A DNA stretch of 64,000 bases, taken from contig JADJGF010000001.1 of the NCBI GenBank assembly GCA_016708125.1, positions 1,634,001 through 1,698,000 on the forward strand, given 5' to 3'. The stretch comes from Ignavibacteriota bacterium (lineage in GTDB: Bacteria; Bacteroidota; Ignavibacteria; Ignavibacteriales; Melioribacteraceae). The notes beneath the pieces are model-generated. The model was not told where the DNA came from and did no database searches. It saw nothing but the letters and a program-made list of their open reading frames with translations. How positions within the stretch are numbered: the first letter of the stretch is position 1; every line of letters begins with the position of its first letter. Position numbers and translations under genes: made by a program. Positions 25,590 to 35,445 of the stretch are shown piece after piece.

Positions 25590-27215
25590 TTATTTTTCCA
25601 ATAAAGGAATTCCAATACAATCACTTGGTTGAGTAATTCCAATTAAATCACAAATAGTTGCAGCAATATCTTCAATATATACTTCATCATTTCTAGTTTC
25701 ATATTTAATTTTATTTCCGTAGAAAATTAATGGAATGTGATTATCATAAATGTGTCTTGAGCCGTGTTGAGCTCCTTGTTTTTTTTCATATTCCAAATAA
25801 TAAGATTTTAGAGAAAATAAAATATCCCCCGATCTTTTTTTGTTATATCCATTTAGCAAATAATTATTTGTTGATCTTGAAGCTGTCATCTTATCAAGTT
25901 CAGATTTTGTAAAAACTTCAACAACTTCAGGGAAACTACTCAGCATAAAATCTTTAATTTCATTTTCAATTTTTACATTATCTAATTTTAGTTTAGAAAT
26001 TTCATCATGATTTAAATATAAATTTCTGGAAAATCTAGTTTTAATTAAATTTTTACTTCCGAAAACTTTTTCCAAATGATTTGTAAGTTTTTCAAAAAAG
26101 TTTGTATTTTCTAAAACTCCCGCATCAAATTTCATATCAATTAAATGCTGAGTATTTTCCATTCCGCCGTGATCTGCGGTTAAGAAAAGCAGATAATTAT
26201 CTTTTCCAACTTGTGCATCAAGCATATTTAATAATTCGGATATCTGTTGATCTAATCTCAAATAAGTATCCATAACTTCATAAGATTGCACACCGTAATC
26301 GTGACCAATTTTATCCGGAGATGAAAAACTAATTGCCAAATGATCAGTAAATTCACCTTTCCCAAGATTTTCATTTGCTAAAATTTCTTTTGCAAAATCA
26401 ATTAATATTTGATTTCCAAAAGGAGTATGTGCTAATTTTTCATACTTTTTTTCTTGATCAACATTTTTAAATGAATGCGGAAAAGAAGTTTTTCCTTCGT
26501 TAAAAACATCTTCTTCATAAACAGAATTATCTTCTGGTAAATTTTTATAAACATCAGAAGTTTTATATAAATCCCATTCTTTTTCTAAGTATGAATCTAT
26601 TTTTCCGGAATTATTAAAATTTTTAGCCCAATCCGGTAATCCTTTTAAATAATAAAATGAAGAAATAAATTTTCCGGTTTTTTCATCAAACCAATAAGCC
26701 GCATCGGCACTTCTTCCAGCTGGCAGCATTGCGCCACGGTCTTTAACCGAGAGACTTACAACTTTTGATTTACCAAAATTATTTAACTTTATTTGATCTC
26801 CAATTGTTGAGCTCAAAAGCTGTTCTGGAGAAAGTTCTTTGCTTATTCCTTCAACATACATTTTGTATGTGGGACTTAAAGCCGTAACGCAATTTACATT
26901 TTCAAATGTTTTTCTGTCTTTCCAATCATTTGCGATTATTCCGTGAAAATAAGGAACCGTTCCCGTATAGATTGAAGCATGTCCCGCTCCCGTAACAGTT
27001 GGAACATAATTAATTTTACAATTTGTAAAATTTGTTCCGCTATTTAATAATCTTTTAAATCCCGAATTTCCAAATTCATTATAAAATTTTTCTAAATAAT
27101 CATACCGCATTTGATCCACAACAATTCCCACAACGAGTTTTGGTTTTTTTTCGGTTTGAGCAAAAGCAGCGATAAATGTTAAAACTATGTATAAAGCAAT
27201 AATTTGTAATTTCAT
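25590..27215 (-). CDS. pafA: PafA-type alkaline phosphatase (periplasmic)
   Basis: A 541-residue alkaline phosphatase superfamily protein with a signal peptide (MKLQIIALYIVLTFIAAFAQ). Metal ligands and nucleophile: VVDQMRYDYL near the start, the Thr nucleophile within VPTVTGAGHASIYTG (Thr73-75 region), Asn95 in GIIANDW, and the KxR pair in SVKDRGAMLPAGRSADAA, which match the Asn and Lys/Arg phosphate-contact residues that define PafA. Late ligands are DHLAISFSSPDKIGHDYG and TADHGGMENTQH. PafA cleaves phosphate monoesters and is not repressed by phosphate, helping phosphorus scavenging. It is convergent with the S37 peptidase. Confidence 0.88.
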   Translation of the reverse strand: MKLQIIALYIVLTFIAAFAQTEKKPKLVVGIVVDQMRYDYLEKFYNEFGNSGFKRLLNSGTNFTNCKINYVPTVTGAGHASIYTGTVPYFHGIIANDWKDRKTFENVNCVTALSPTYKMYVEGISKELSPEQLLSSTIGDQIKLNNFGKSKVVSLSVKDRGAMLPAGRSADAAYWFDEKTGKFISSFYYLKGLPDWAKNFNNSGKIDSYLEKEWDLYKTSDVYKNLPEDNSVYEEDVFNEGKTSFPHSFKNVDQEKKYEKLAHTPFGNQILIDFAKEILANENLGKGEFTDHLAISFSSPDKIGHDYGVQSYEVMDTYLRLDQQISELLNMLDAQVGKDNYLLFLTADHGGMENTQHLIDMKFDAGVLENTNFFEKLTNHLEKVFGSKNLIKTRFSRNLYLNHDEISKLKLDNVKIENEIKDFMLSSFPEVVEVFTKSELDKMTASRSTNNYLLNGYNKKRSGDILFSLKSYYLEYEKKQGAQHGSRHIYDNHIPLIFYGNKIKYETRNDEVYIEDIAATICDLIGITQPSDCIGIPLLEK

Positions 27216-27399
27216 AAAATTTCTATTTTGTTTTTGGTAAGTGAAAAATAATTAATTCAGGTAAAAGAAATTTGACCTTTTAGCGGTATTTGAAAACTTA
27301 ACAATTATTTAAAGTGAGCAATATTATTTTGTAAAGTAAAAAATTAGTAGCGTATTTATAAATTTATTAAATTCATTTTAAGAAAATTAAAGGATGAAA

Positions 27400-28032
27400 A
27401 TGTCAAAAATTATTAAATCACCGTCAGTTATTGAATCAGCCGGAAACAAACCGAAAATTATTAGAGAATATTTTGGAAGAGTTAATTCGGAAAGTGATGA
27501 ATTAAGTATTGCAAAAATGACAAGTCCGCAAGGCTGGATTGAACCCGGACAAACGCCGGAATTTAACGAATATACTTTTGTTTTAAAGGGAATTTTAAAA
27601 GTTGAAACTGAATCTGAAAATTTTGAAGTGAAAACCGGTGAAGCAATTTTAACTGAAAAAGGTGAATGGATAAGATACAGTACTCCATTTGAGGAAACAG
27701 AATATATTGCAATTTGTATTCCGGCATTTTCACCCAATATGGTTCATAGAGATGATGAAGAAAAATTGGATAAAAATTTTAATTATGTAGAAGTTTTAAG
27801 AACATATAGTCAAGTTGATATTGCAATGATCAAAAGTCTTCTTGATGGAAATATAGATTATTATTTTCACGGTGAAAATTTTATGTCAATTCGTCCTTTG
27901 TTGGAGCCTTCAATTCTTATGGTAAATGAAAATGATTTGGCAGATGTTAAAGAATTACTGAAAGATTTTGAACTGAATTTTATGGGAGTTAGTTTAAAGG
28001 AAGAAGATGAAGATAAGAATGAAGATGAATGA
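27400..28032 (+). CDS. Cupin domain protein fused to a C-terminal DUF2007-like domain
   Basis: A 210-residue protein. Residues 1-115 form a cupin (DELSIAKMTSPQGWIEPGQTPEFNEYTFVLKGILKVETES, GEAILTEKGEWIRYSTP, EYIAICIPAFSP) of the EutQ/ChrR-like type. Residues about 125-190 resemble DUF2007 (LRTYSQVDIAMIKSLLDGNIDYYFHGENF, ILMVNENDLADVKELLKDF), a small alpha/beta domain thought to take part in signalling. The tail is very acidic (EEDEDKNEDE). The ATG at 27400 is preferred, because AGG is 6 bases upstream of it and directly adjoins the ATG at 27394. No pathway can be assigned from neighbours. Confidence 0.8.
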   Translation: MSKIIKSPSVIESAGNKPKIIREYFGRVNSESDELSIAKMTSPQGWIEPGQTPEFNEYTFVLKGILKVETESENFEVKTGEAILTEKGEWIRYSTPFEETEYIAICIPAFSPNMVHRDDEEKLDKNFNYVEVLRTYSQVDIAMIKSLLDGNIDYYFHGENFMSIRPLLEPSILMVNENDLADVKELLKDFELNFMGVSLKEEDEDKNEDE

Positions 28033-28165
28033 TAATTTATCTCATGAAATTGATTAACAAATAGAATAATACTTACCTTAAATCCATTTTGATTTTTAAT
28101 ATTTAATTATACTTTTTGTAAAATATTTACTAATATTATTAAAACACATTGTCTTTTTATAATTT

Positions 28166-28645
28166 ATGTCAGCTGAATTACGACCAAGAATAAAAATTAT
28201 TTCTAAACTTAGTCAAACTGAAGTTTTGGAAATAATAAAACAAAAAATTGAAGATCCAAATTCACCATGCAAAGGCTGGGCGAAAGAAGGTTATGCTGTA
28301 ATTTGTGCACCTCAAAATGAAAAACATATTTGGACTCCTCAATTAAATCTCCAAATTGATGAAACCGAAAAAGGAACGGAAGTTCGTGGTGTAATTGGTC
28401 CAAGTGAAAGTATTTGGATGGCTTTTGCCGGCACTTTTTTCCTATTTGGATTAGCAGCCTTTGTTTTTCTTTTTTGGGGACTTTCGCGTTTAAGTCTTGA
28501 TTATTCCGCAGAAATTTTATGGCTTGTTCCAATTACAATAATTTTAATTCTCGGCGTTTATATGCTTGCAAAAATTGGGCAGCAACTAAGTAAAAATGAA
28601 GTTAAACAACTCAGAAAATTTGTTGAATCCGCATTTGTTGAATAA
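28166..28645 (+). CDS. Hypothetical membrane protein (two transmembrane segments)
   Basis: A 159-residue protein with a soluble N-terminal half (residues 1-88, LSQTEVLEIIKQKIEDPNSP, PQNEKHIWTPQLNLQIDETEKGTEVRGVIGPS) and two membrane helices (IWMAFAGTFFLFGLAAFVFLF and LWLVPITIILILGVYMLAKI) with a short basic tail. The N-terminal part looks like a small beta-rich domain. The pattern is familiar from Bacteroidetes hypothetical proteins but I recall no function. It stands 133 bases after the cupin-DUF2007 gene and 66 before the giant kinase. Confidence 0.65.
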   Translation: MSAELRPRIKIISKLSQTEVLEIIKQKIEDPNSPCKGWAKEGYAVICAPQNEKHIWTPQLNLQIDETEKGTEVRGVIGPSESIWMAFAGTFFLFGLAAFVFLFWGLSRLSLDYSAEILWLVPITIILILGVYMLAKIGQQLSKNEVKQLRKFVESAFVE

Positions 28646-28711
28646 ATATTTTTCCATTATGTATTTGTAAAATTAATTTAAAGTGCAAATTGCACAGAAA
28701 GGAAATTATTT

Positions 28712-31700
28712 TTGGGGAAAATAATTTTCGAAAAGTTTTTTTATAATTTTCAAATGCATTGCTTCTACTACGCAATTATTTTTTTCCTATTAATTAATAA
28801 CAACTCCAACTTTTCTCAAAATTTTAACTCAAGCAAAATTGGGCAGTTTTTTGTAAAAAATTTTAGTCCAAATGAATACAATTCTGGATTTCAAAACTGG
28901 TGTATTCTTCAAGATCAAAAAGGATTTATGTATTTTGGAAATGATTCGGGAATTCTTGAATATGACGGTACTTCTTGGAGATTAATAAAAACCAGCAACA
29001 ATTCAATTGTCAGATCAATGTGTATGGATTCAAAAGGAAGAATTTATGTTGCTGCATCATCTGATTTTGGTTATTTAGATGCAGATTCAATTGGTCAACT
29101 TCAATTTGTTTCGCTTCGTAAAATTAGTTCAAACATTCCAAATTTTGGAGATGTTTGGGATGTTGCTGAAAATTCAAATGGAATTTATTTTAAGACCCAA
29201 GATCAAATTTTTCGTTTTCACAATAATAATATTAAAATTATTGATTCCGTTTTTTCATACAGATTATATAAAGTTGGAGATGATATATTTGTTAGAAATA
29301 ATGGAATCGGATTACAAAAAATAATTGGTAACTCAGTTAAATTTATTCCGGATGGCGAAAGTTTTGCAAGTATTGGAGTCTATGATATGATTCCTTTTAA
29401 TGATAAAATTTTAATTACTACAAACACAAACGGATTATTTCTTTATAGCGGATATAATTTTACAAAATTCAAAACCGAAGCCGATCAATTTTTATTTCAA
29501 AATAAAATTTATAATGCGTGTAAACTTTTTAATGAAAATATTGCAATTGCAACTCAAAGAGGCGGAATTATTATAATTGACAAAAATGGAAAATTTATTC
29601 AGAATATTAATTCTAAAAACGGACTTAAAACAGATATTGTGTATGATGTTTTTCCCGATAAACAAGGAAGTTTATGGCTGGCAATGACAGACGGAATTGC
29701 AAGAATTGAAATTGATTCACCATTTAAAATTCTTCCAATTGAAAAAACCGGTAAAAATTATTTTTCATCAATTTATAGATTTAAAAATAAAATTTATGCT
29801 ACAAATTCATTCGGACTTCTCTATTATGACGAAACATCATTAACATTCAAAACATTTAAAGGAATTTCTTCAAGCGGTTATAATTTTTTTTCGTTTGGCA
29901 ATTCACTTTTTGTTCTCACAATGGATGGAATTTCAAAAGTTAATGATGATAATACAATTGAGAAATTATTTGATTTAACTGCATCGGTTGGATGCAAATC
30001 AATTATCGATACGAATATTTTTTATGTAAACCATAGAGAAGGAATAAATATTTTAAAATATAAAAATGGCAGATTTCAACTTTTAATAAAACTACCTCAA
30101 GTTCCTTTTGAAATTGCAAATATTATTGAAGACGAAAATGGAAGTTTATGGCTAACAACTTATTACCAAGGTGCGATTCAAATTTTATGCAAAGATACTT
30201 ATTTATTTGATGCTGTTGATTCAACTAAAATAAATATAGATTATTATGATAACAACAAGGAACTTCCGGGAAATTTAGCATCAATATTATTAATTGATGA
30301 AAAACCTTTTTTTGCAACAGATAAAGGATTATTCAATTTTGATGAAGAAACAAAAAGTTTTAATCCGGATTCAATTTTGGGAGCAGCTTTTGCAAAATCA
30401 ACGAGTTTAATAAAATTTTGTGTAGAAGATAATATTCATAACTTTTGGATTTTAGCTAAAACTGAAGATGGATTAGAATTCGGTAAAGCTATAAAACAAA
30501 ACTCCGATACATATTTGTGGACACCGTCTCCGGAATTTAAAAGATTAGATTTAAGCAGAATTTTTACAATTTATTCGGATTACAATCCAATTGAAGAAAA
30601 AGAAATTTTATGGATAAGTTATGATGAAGGGTTGATTCAGTATTCTCCGGAAAATAATAGATTTCAAAAACATAAATTTGCAACATTTATAAGAAATGTA
30701 TTTGTAAATCATGATTCATTAGTTTATTCCGGTACAAAAAATCAAAAAACTTCGAAAAATATTTTTCCTTTTAGAAATAATGATTTGGTTTTCCAATTTA
30801 CCGCAACAAGTTTTGATAAACCTGAACAAAATGAATATCAATTTATACTTGAAGGATATGAAAAAAACTGGTCGCAGTGGAGTAATGAAAATATAAAGGA
30901 ATATACAAATCTCTCAAGCGGAGATTATACTTTTCGTGTTAAATCCAAAAATATTTATGGAAAAATTGGAACCGAAGATTCATATATTTTTTCAATTCTT
31001 CCTCCTTGGTATTTAACTTGGTGGTCATATCTTATTTATGCATTTATATTTTTGGGAATATTATATCTTATTAGAAATTATGAATTAAAACGAATTCGCA
31101 AAAAACATTCTTTGGAACTCGAATTAGCAGCTTTTGAAAAATTAAAAGAACTCGATCAGCTAAAATCTTACTTTTTTGCAAATATTTCTCATGAATTTAG
31201 AACTCCGCTTACATTAGTTTTGGGACAAATAGAAAGTGTACTTTCTTCAAATATTGAAACCAAGGAAAAAGGAAAACTTCACGTTGCAAATAGAAATGCA
31301 AGAAGACTTCTTGATTTAATAAATCAGTTATTGGATTTATCTAAAATTGAAGCCGGAAGTATGAAACTTGAAGCTAAACAGCATAATATTGTTTCTTTTC
31401 TAAAAAGTTTGTTTTATTCATTTGAATCAATTGCAGAAACTCACAAAATTAGTTTAAAATTCAAATCTGATTTTGAAAACATTCCAGTATTTTTTGATCC
31501 GGATAAAATGGAAAAAGTTTTCTATAATTTTATTTCAAATTCAATAAAATTTACAAAATCCGGCGGCGAAGTTTCGGTCAGTTTAAGTTTAAGAGGAAAT
31601 TCAATAGTTTTAATAAAAATTAAAGATAACGGAAAAGGAATTAGTAAAAAGCACTTACCTCATATTTTCGATCGATTTTATCAAGTTGAAGGTTCAAACA

Positions 31701-32722
31701 CTCGCGAATTTGAAGGAACCGGAATTGGATTAGCTTTAGCAAATGAATTAATTCTACTTCATAATGGAAAAATTAATGTTGAAAGTGAAGAAAATTATTG
31801 GACGGAATTTACAATTGAACTTCCTATGGGCGATTTAAATTTGGAAAAAGAACAATTGGTCGATTTTTCTCCAAAATTTATAAATCAAAATGATATTGAA
31901 AATTTGAATGAGAAAAAAGTTGAAATAATTAATACACAGTTGGAAAATATTTCACAAAATAAAAATTCAGAAATTATTCTAATTGTTGATGATAATTCAG
32001 ATGTAAGATCATATATAAAAGAGCAAATTGAAAATGAATATAAAATTTTTGAAGCATCAAATGGAGAAGAGGGAATTAAAAAAGCTGAAGCTGAAATTCC
32101 CGATTTAATAATTACAGATGTAATGATGCCCAAAATAGATGGTTATCAATTTTGTAAAAAAATTCGCAGCAATGATAAAACAAGCCATATTCCAATAATT
32201 ATGTTAACTGCAAAAGCTGCTTTAGATGATAAAATAGAAGGTTTGGAAACCGGAATTGATGCTTATCTAACCAAACCATTTAGTGCTAAAGAATTGATTG
32301 TTAGAGTAAAAAATTTAATTTATCAGCGCAAACAATTAAGAAAGAAATTTAGTAAATCGACAATTCTAAAGCCTTCAGAAATTACAGAAATTTCTGTAGA
32401 TCAAAAATTTTTGGAAAATGTAATAAAATTTATTGAATCTAATTTTGAAAATGAAAATTTTACAATTGAAGATATTACATCTAAAGTTAATATGAGTATT
32501 TCTCAATTAAATAGAAAATTAAACGCACTAATTGATCAACCGGCTGGACAATTAATAAGATCACTTCGTTTGCAGAGAGCTGCTGATTTGTTAAAACAGA
32601 ATGCCGGAAATGTAGCGGAAATATGCTATATGGTCGGATTTAACGACCAAGCATATTTTTCCCGTTCATTCAAAAAACAATTTGGTTTTAGCCCATCAGA
32701 ATATAAAAGAATTACAGTATGA
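28712..32722 (+). CDS. Hybrid two-component system: periplasmic propeller sensor / histidine kinase / receiver / AraC HTH
   Basis: A 1336-residue HTCS-type protein. After a signal-like N-terminal helix, residues about 50-690 contain the two-component regulator propeller repeats (e.g. DVFPDKQGSLWLAMTDGIARIE), then a Y_Y_Y domain (FILEGYEKNWSQWSNENIKEYTNL), a membrane helix near 765-785, a HisKA with phospho-acceptor His827 (ANISHEFRTPLTL), an HATPase (DNGKGISKKHL, GTGIGLAL), a receiver with Asp1136 (LIITDVMMPKIDG) and a C-terminal AraC-type HTH. Relatives sense external ligands, often oligosaccharides, and switch on nearby genes. The TTG at 28712 is preferred because AAAGGA lies 7 bases before it; the first ATG (28754) has none. 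The sensor half is paralogous with 35543. Confidence 0.93.
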   Translation: MGKIIFEKFFYNFQMHCFYYAIIFFLLINNNSNFSQNFNSSKIGQFFVKNFSPNEYNSGFQNWCILQDQKGFMYFGNDSGILEYDGTSWRLIKTSNNSIVRSMCMDSKGRIYVAASSDFGYLDADSIGQLQFVSLRKISSNIPNFGDVWDVAENSNGIYFKTQDQIFRFHNNNIKIIDSVFSYRLYKVGDDIFVRNNGIGLQKIIGNSVKFIPDGESFASIGVYDMIPFNDKILITTNTNGLFLYSGYNFTKFKTEADQFLFQNKIYNACKLFNENIAIATQRGGIIIIDKNGKFIQNINSKNGLKTDIVYDVFPDKQGSLWLAMTDGIARIEIDSPFKILPIEKTGKNYFSSIYRFKNKIYATNSFGLLYYDETSLTFKTFKGISSSGYNFFSFGNSLFVLTMDGISKVNDDNTIEKLFDLTASVGCKSIIDTNIFYVNHREGINILKYKNGRFQLLIKLPQVPFEIANIIEDENGSLWLTTYYQGAIQILCKDTYLFDAVDSTKINIDYYDNNKELPGNLASILLIDEKPFFATDKGLFNFDEETKSFNPDSILGAAFAKSTSLIKFCVEDNIHNFWILAKTEDGLEFGKAIKQNSDTYLWTPSPEFKRLDLSRIFTIYSDYNPIEEKEILWISYDEGLIQYSPENNRFQKHKFATFIRNVFVNHDSLVYSGTKNQKTSKNIFPFRNNDLVFQFTATSFDKPEQNEYQFILEGYEKNWSQWSNENIKEYTNLSSGDYTFRVKSKNIYGKIGTEDSYIFSILPPWYLTWWSYLIYAFIFLGILYLIRNYELKRIRKKHSLELELAAFEKLKELDQLKSYFFANISHEFRTPLTLVLGQIESVLSSNIETKEKGKLHVANRNARRLLDLINQLLDLSKIEAGSMKLEAKQHNIVSFLKSLFYSFESIAETHKISLKFKSDFENIPVFFDPDKMEKVFYNFISNSIKFTKSGGEVSVSLSLRGNSIVLIKIKDNGKGISKKHLPHIFDRFYQVEGSNTREFEGTGIGLALANELILLHNGKINVESEENYWTEFTIELPMGDLNLEKEQLVDFSPKFINQNDIENLNEKKVEIINTQLENISQNKNSEIILIVDDNSDVRSYIKEQIENEYKIFEASNGEEGIKKAEAEIPDLIITDVMMPKIDGYQFCKKIRSNDKTSHIPIIMLTAKAALDDKIEGLETGIDAYLTKPFSAKELIVRVKNLIYQRKQLRKKFSKSTILKPSEITEISVDQKFLENVIKFIESNFENENFTIEDITSKVNMSISQLNRKLNALIDQPAGQLIRSLRLQRAADLLKQNAGNVAEICYMVGFNDQAYFSRSFKKQFGFSPSEYKRITV

Positions 32723-32904
32723 AAAATATCGAATTAAATCATTTGAATTAAATTTCCTTTCAAACTGAGAATCTTTCCCAAAACAATCTATTTGAACAAA
32801 TAATCCAAACTATTGCGTAAATAGTACAAGATATCCGTAATATTTCAAGCTACTTTTGTAATGAGTTTTCCAACATTCAAAAATCCTAGAATCGATAGAA
32901 AATT

Positions 32905-33345
32905 GTGAAATCAATTACAATCAATGGAATTTACAGCAATCTCGGAAATATTAAAATTGATTCTCAAAAATCAATTGAATGGAAAACAATTAGTAATGAA
33001 AATCCGCCAATTTTACCTTTTGGCAGTAAAATAGAACTTGTTATCTCTTATAATGAAAAAGATTATCTAAACGGAAATAATGGCATTGTTTGGGCGACTT
33101 ATGATTTACGACAAGCTGAGATAATCCAAAATACTTTAGTTGCTCAAAATATTAATTGTGAGATGAAAAATGAAAATCTATCTGAATTTGAAATGTTTTT
33201 AATCAAAATAGTTAATACAGAAGATATTAATGAAGCTGTAAATTTTATTTGGAAAAGTAATACCGGTTTAAGACTTCTGCCGGACTGGAGTTATTCTTTT
33301 GGTGAAACAAATAAAAGTTTTGAGCAGTGGTTAAGCGGTAATTAA
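32905..33345 (+). CDS. Hypothetical protein with C-terminal DUF2007-like stretch
   Basis: A 146-residue protein, cytosolic by composition. The N-terminal part (ITINGIYSNLGNIKIDSQKSIEW) is unrecognised. Residues 70-125 (VWATYDLRQAEIIQNTLVAQNINCEM, FLIKIVNTEDINEAVNFI) resemble DUF2007, as does the C-terminal part of the protein at 27400. The start is a GTG with no convincing ribosome site, and no ATG lies early in the frame, so the N-terminus is uncertain. It follows the hybrid kinase by 182 bases, a gap with a small hairpin (ACTATT/AATAGT near 32807) and no other recognisable feature. Confidence 0.6.
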   Translation: MKSITINGIYSNLGNIKIDSQKSIEWKTISNENPPILPFGSKIELVISYNEKDYLNGNNGIVWATYDLRQAEIIQNTLVAQNINCEMKNENLSEFEMFLIKIVNTEDINEAVNFIWKSNTGLRLLPDWSYSFGETNKSFEQWLSGN

Positions 33346-33389
33346 AATTCTTAAAATAAATATTTAGAAATAATACGAAAGGTACAATA

Positions 33390-33905
33390 ATGAAATTAGT
33401 TAATTCAACTTTATTCATAATATTTGTAATCACAGCAATATTTTCCACTTTATCTGCACAAACCGATGAAAGAAAATTAGCCGAAATTCTAATGTTTGGA
33501 AAACCTTTCTATAAACAAAATACTGAGTTTGAATGGGAATATTATGATGCAATAGCTGAGGAAAATAACTCAATTGAAAAGTTAGAAAACAAAGAATTGA
33601 GTTTGACATATCAAAATATAATTGGCAAAGAAATGATTATTGAATATGACCTATTTACTGTAGAAATAATGATCACAACTGATTCAACACTTTCTTGGAA
33701 GGATTATAAAAGTAAAAAAATAAATAATGAAAAAACCAAAACAATTCATATTGATAATAAAACAATATTAAAGTCTTGGTTAGAAGTTGATAATACGCTA
33801 GTTGTTATGTTTGCAGATTTCTATCAAGGTGACACGCATTCCATTTTATATAAAAATGATGGAAATATTGAATTAGCAAATGGATCAATTAAACTTAAAG
33901 ATTAG
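33390..33905 (+). CDS. Small secreted hypothetical protein
   Basis: A 171-residue protein with a clean signal peptide (MKLVNSTLFIIFVITAIFS-TLSAQ). The mature part is charged and moderately beta-rich (ENKELSLTYQNIIGKEMIIEYDLFTVEIMITTDSTLSWKDYK) and ends with VVMFADFYQGDTHSILY. I do not recognise a family. The ATG is preceded by AAAGG at 8 bases. It opens a cluster of four secreted genes between two giant sensors; the next gene begins 55 bases later. Confidence 0.65.
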   Translation: MKLVNSTLFIIFVITAIFSTLSAQTDERKLAEILMFGKPFYKQNTEFEWEYYDAIAEENNSIEKLENKELSLTYQNIIGKEMIIEYDLFTVEIMITTDSTLSWKDYKSKKINNEKTKTIHIDNKTILKSWLEVDNTLVVMFADFYQGDTHSILYKNDGNIELANGSIKLKD

Positions 33906-33959
33906 ATGCAAGCAATAAACAAATTCAGAAAAAATCCAAAAAATAAAGGAGATAGTTCT

Positions 33960-34388
33960 ATGAAACACATTCTTACAATCACTCTTTTTTTACTTATTTC
34001 AATTTCGAGTAAATCAACATTTGCCCAACAAACCGGTAATGCTGTTATTATTCAAAACCTTGAAGCAGATTTCCCAGAAGACGGAACTGCTGCCGAGTTT
34101 GATTCACTTACACATCTGTTTCAGACAAAGGTTTGGGATAAAAACCCCTATGTAATTAGTCACAAAACTATAAGACATTGGTGGGGTGATAATAACAGAG
34201 ACATATTAGAAATAACAGAAATAAAAACTTGGGAAGATATACCCAAAGCAATGCAGAAATTAGAAGAACTATTTAAAGAAAGTTGGACGACTAAAGAAGA
34301 TCGAGAAAAATTTAACAAAGCATATAACAAATATTTTACTGGTAAACACTCGGATGAAATATATAGAGAAGTAAAATTTAGTAAATAG
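33960..34388 (+). CDS. Small secreted protein, ferredoxin-like (dimeric alpha/beta-barrel) type
   Basis: A 142-residue secreted protein. The signal peptide is MKHILTITLFLLISISSKS-TFAQ, with AAAGGAGAT 8 bases before the ATG at 33960; a longer frame back to 33906 was rejected for lack of a ribosome site. The mature part (AVIIQNLEADFPEDGTAAEFDSLTHLFQ, DILEITEIKTWEDIPKAMQKLEELF, KYFTGKHSDEIYREV) has the alternating strands and helices of a dimeric alpha/beta-barrel protein. Function unknown. It is transcribed with the two genes behind it. Confidence 0.65.
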   Translation: MKHILTITLFLLISISSKSTFAQQTGNAVIIQNLEADFPEDGTAAEFDSLTHLFQTKVWDKNPYVISHKTIRHWWGDNNRDILEITEIKTWEDIPKAMQKLEELFKESWTTKEDREKFNKAYNKYFTGKHSDEIYREVKFSK

Positions 34389-34420
34389 AAATTTTAATAA
34401 AATATCTTAAAGGAAATTAA

Positions 34421-34885
34421 ATGAAAAAGAGCATAATTATACTAAGCATATTTTTAATTGGAATTATAAGTAGTATAAATGGACAATCTTGGACTTCGGA
34501 GCAAAAAGATGTTTGGGCTGGAGTAGAAAAATATTGGGAAGTTTCATCAAAGGGAGATGCCCAAGGATTTCTGTCATATTTTGATGAAAGTTATATTGGG
34601 TGGAGCTATCAAATAGTTGTTCCTCAAAATAAATCTAATACTTCTAAATGGATAACAAATGAATTTAAAAATAATACTACTGTACTATATACTTTAACAC
34701 CGGTAACTATTTGGGTCAAAGGTGATTTTGCATTTGCCAATTATTTTTATTCACAAATTGAAAAAAATAACCAGACCGGAAAGGAAGAACCAACTGCGGG
34801 AAAATGGACAGACATCTTGATGAAAAAAGATGGTAGATGGCTTTTAATAGGTGATCATGGCGGAAGAACATCTAAAACACAATAA
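34421..34885 (+). CDS. Secreted NTF2/SnoaL-like protein
   Basis: A 154-residue secreted protein. The signal peptide is MKKSIIILSIFLIGIISS-INGQ, and the mature part is an NTF2-like (DUF4440/SnoaL) domain: VWAGVEKYWEVSSKGDAQGFLSYFDESYIGWSY, then TPVTIWVKGDFAFANYFYSQIEK and KWTDILMKKDGRWLLIGDHGG, the last being the typical closing strand of the fold. NTF2-like proteins bind small ligands or act as isomerases or cyclases; no specific activity can be assigned. The ATG has an AAAGGA ribosome site at 7 bases. Middle gene of a secreted trio. Confidence 0.82.
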   Translation: MKKSIIILSIFLIGIISSINGQSWTSEQKDVWAGVEKYWEVSSKGDAQGFLSYFDESYIGWSYQIVVPQNKSNTSKWITNEFKNNTTVLYTLTPVTIWVKGDFAFANYFYSQIEKNNQTGKEEPTAGKWTDILMKKDGRWLLIGDHGGRTSKTQ

Positions 34886-34951
34886 TGTTGAACTAAATTT
34901 TGTTAAAAATTCTTAATCGTAATTAATTAAAAATTTCACAAAGAGGAAAAA

Positions 34952-35416
34952 ATGAAAAAAATAAATATCTTAACTCTACTATCGTTAATCATGATTCTAT
35001 TCTCCGTTAGTTTATTCGGTCAAGAGCATTATACAGAGGGCAATGTACGTGTTGTAAGTTTTTATAGAACAAAACCTGGGCAGTTTGATAACTACATGAA
35101 ATATCTTCGCACTCACTTTTTGCCAGTTCAGGAAGAAGCAAAAAAGCAAGGATTACTTGAAGGTTATTATATTCTTCTAAATACACCATCAAGTCCTGAA
35201 GATTGGGATATTGCATTTGCAGCATTGTACAAGAATTTTGGTGTTGCACTTGATTATAACCAAGCCGACGAGGATAAAATGGATAAAATAAGTGAAATGC
35301 ATTATAAAACTTCCGATCAAGAAAAAATGCGTGAAATGACAGATATGCGGTTTGATATGAGAACTTATATCGGAACAAAATATTTCCGTGATATAACTCT
35401 TAAACCATTGAAATAA
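34952..35416 (+). CDS. Small secreted hypothetical protein, alpha/beta-barrel type
   Basis: A 154-residue secreted protein. The signal peptide is MKKINILTLLSLIMILFSVSL-FGQ. The mature part (VRVVSFYRTKPGQFDNYMKYLRTHFLPVQEEAKKQGLLEGYY, DWDIAFAALYKNFGVALDY) fits a ferredoxin-like or dimeric alpha/beta-barrel fold similar in style to the 33960 protein, though I see no strong identity between them. The ATG has AGAGGA at 6 bases. A terminator follows at 35446, so it ends the secreted-gene operon. Confidence 0.7.
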   Translation: MKKINILTLLSLIMILFSVSLFGQEHYTEGNVRVVSFYRTKPGQFDNYMKYLRTHFLPVQEEAKKQGLLEGYYILLNTPSSPEDWDIAFAALYKNFGVALDYNQADEDKMDKISEMHYKTSDQEKMREMTDMRFDMRTYIGTKYFRDITLKPLK

Positions 35417-35445
35417 TTTTGAGCAAATAAATTTAATACTTAATA

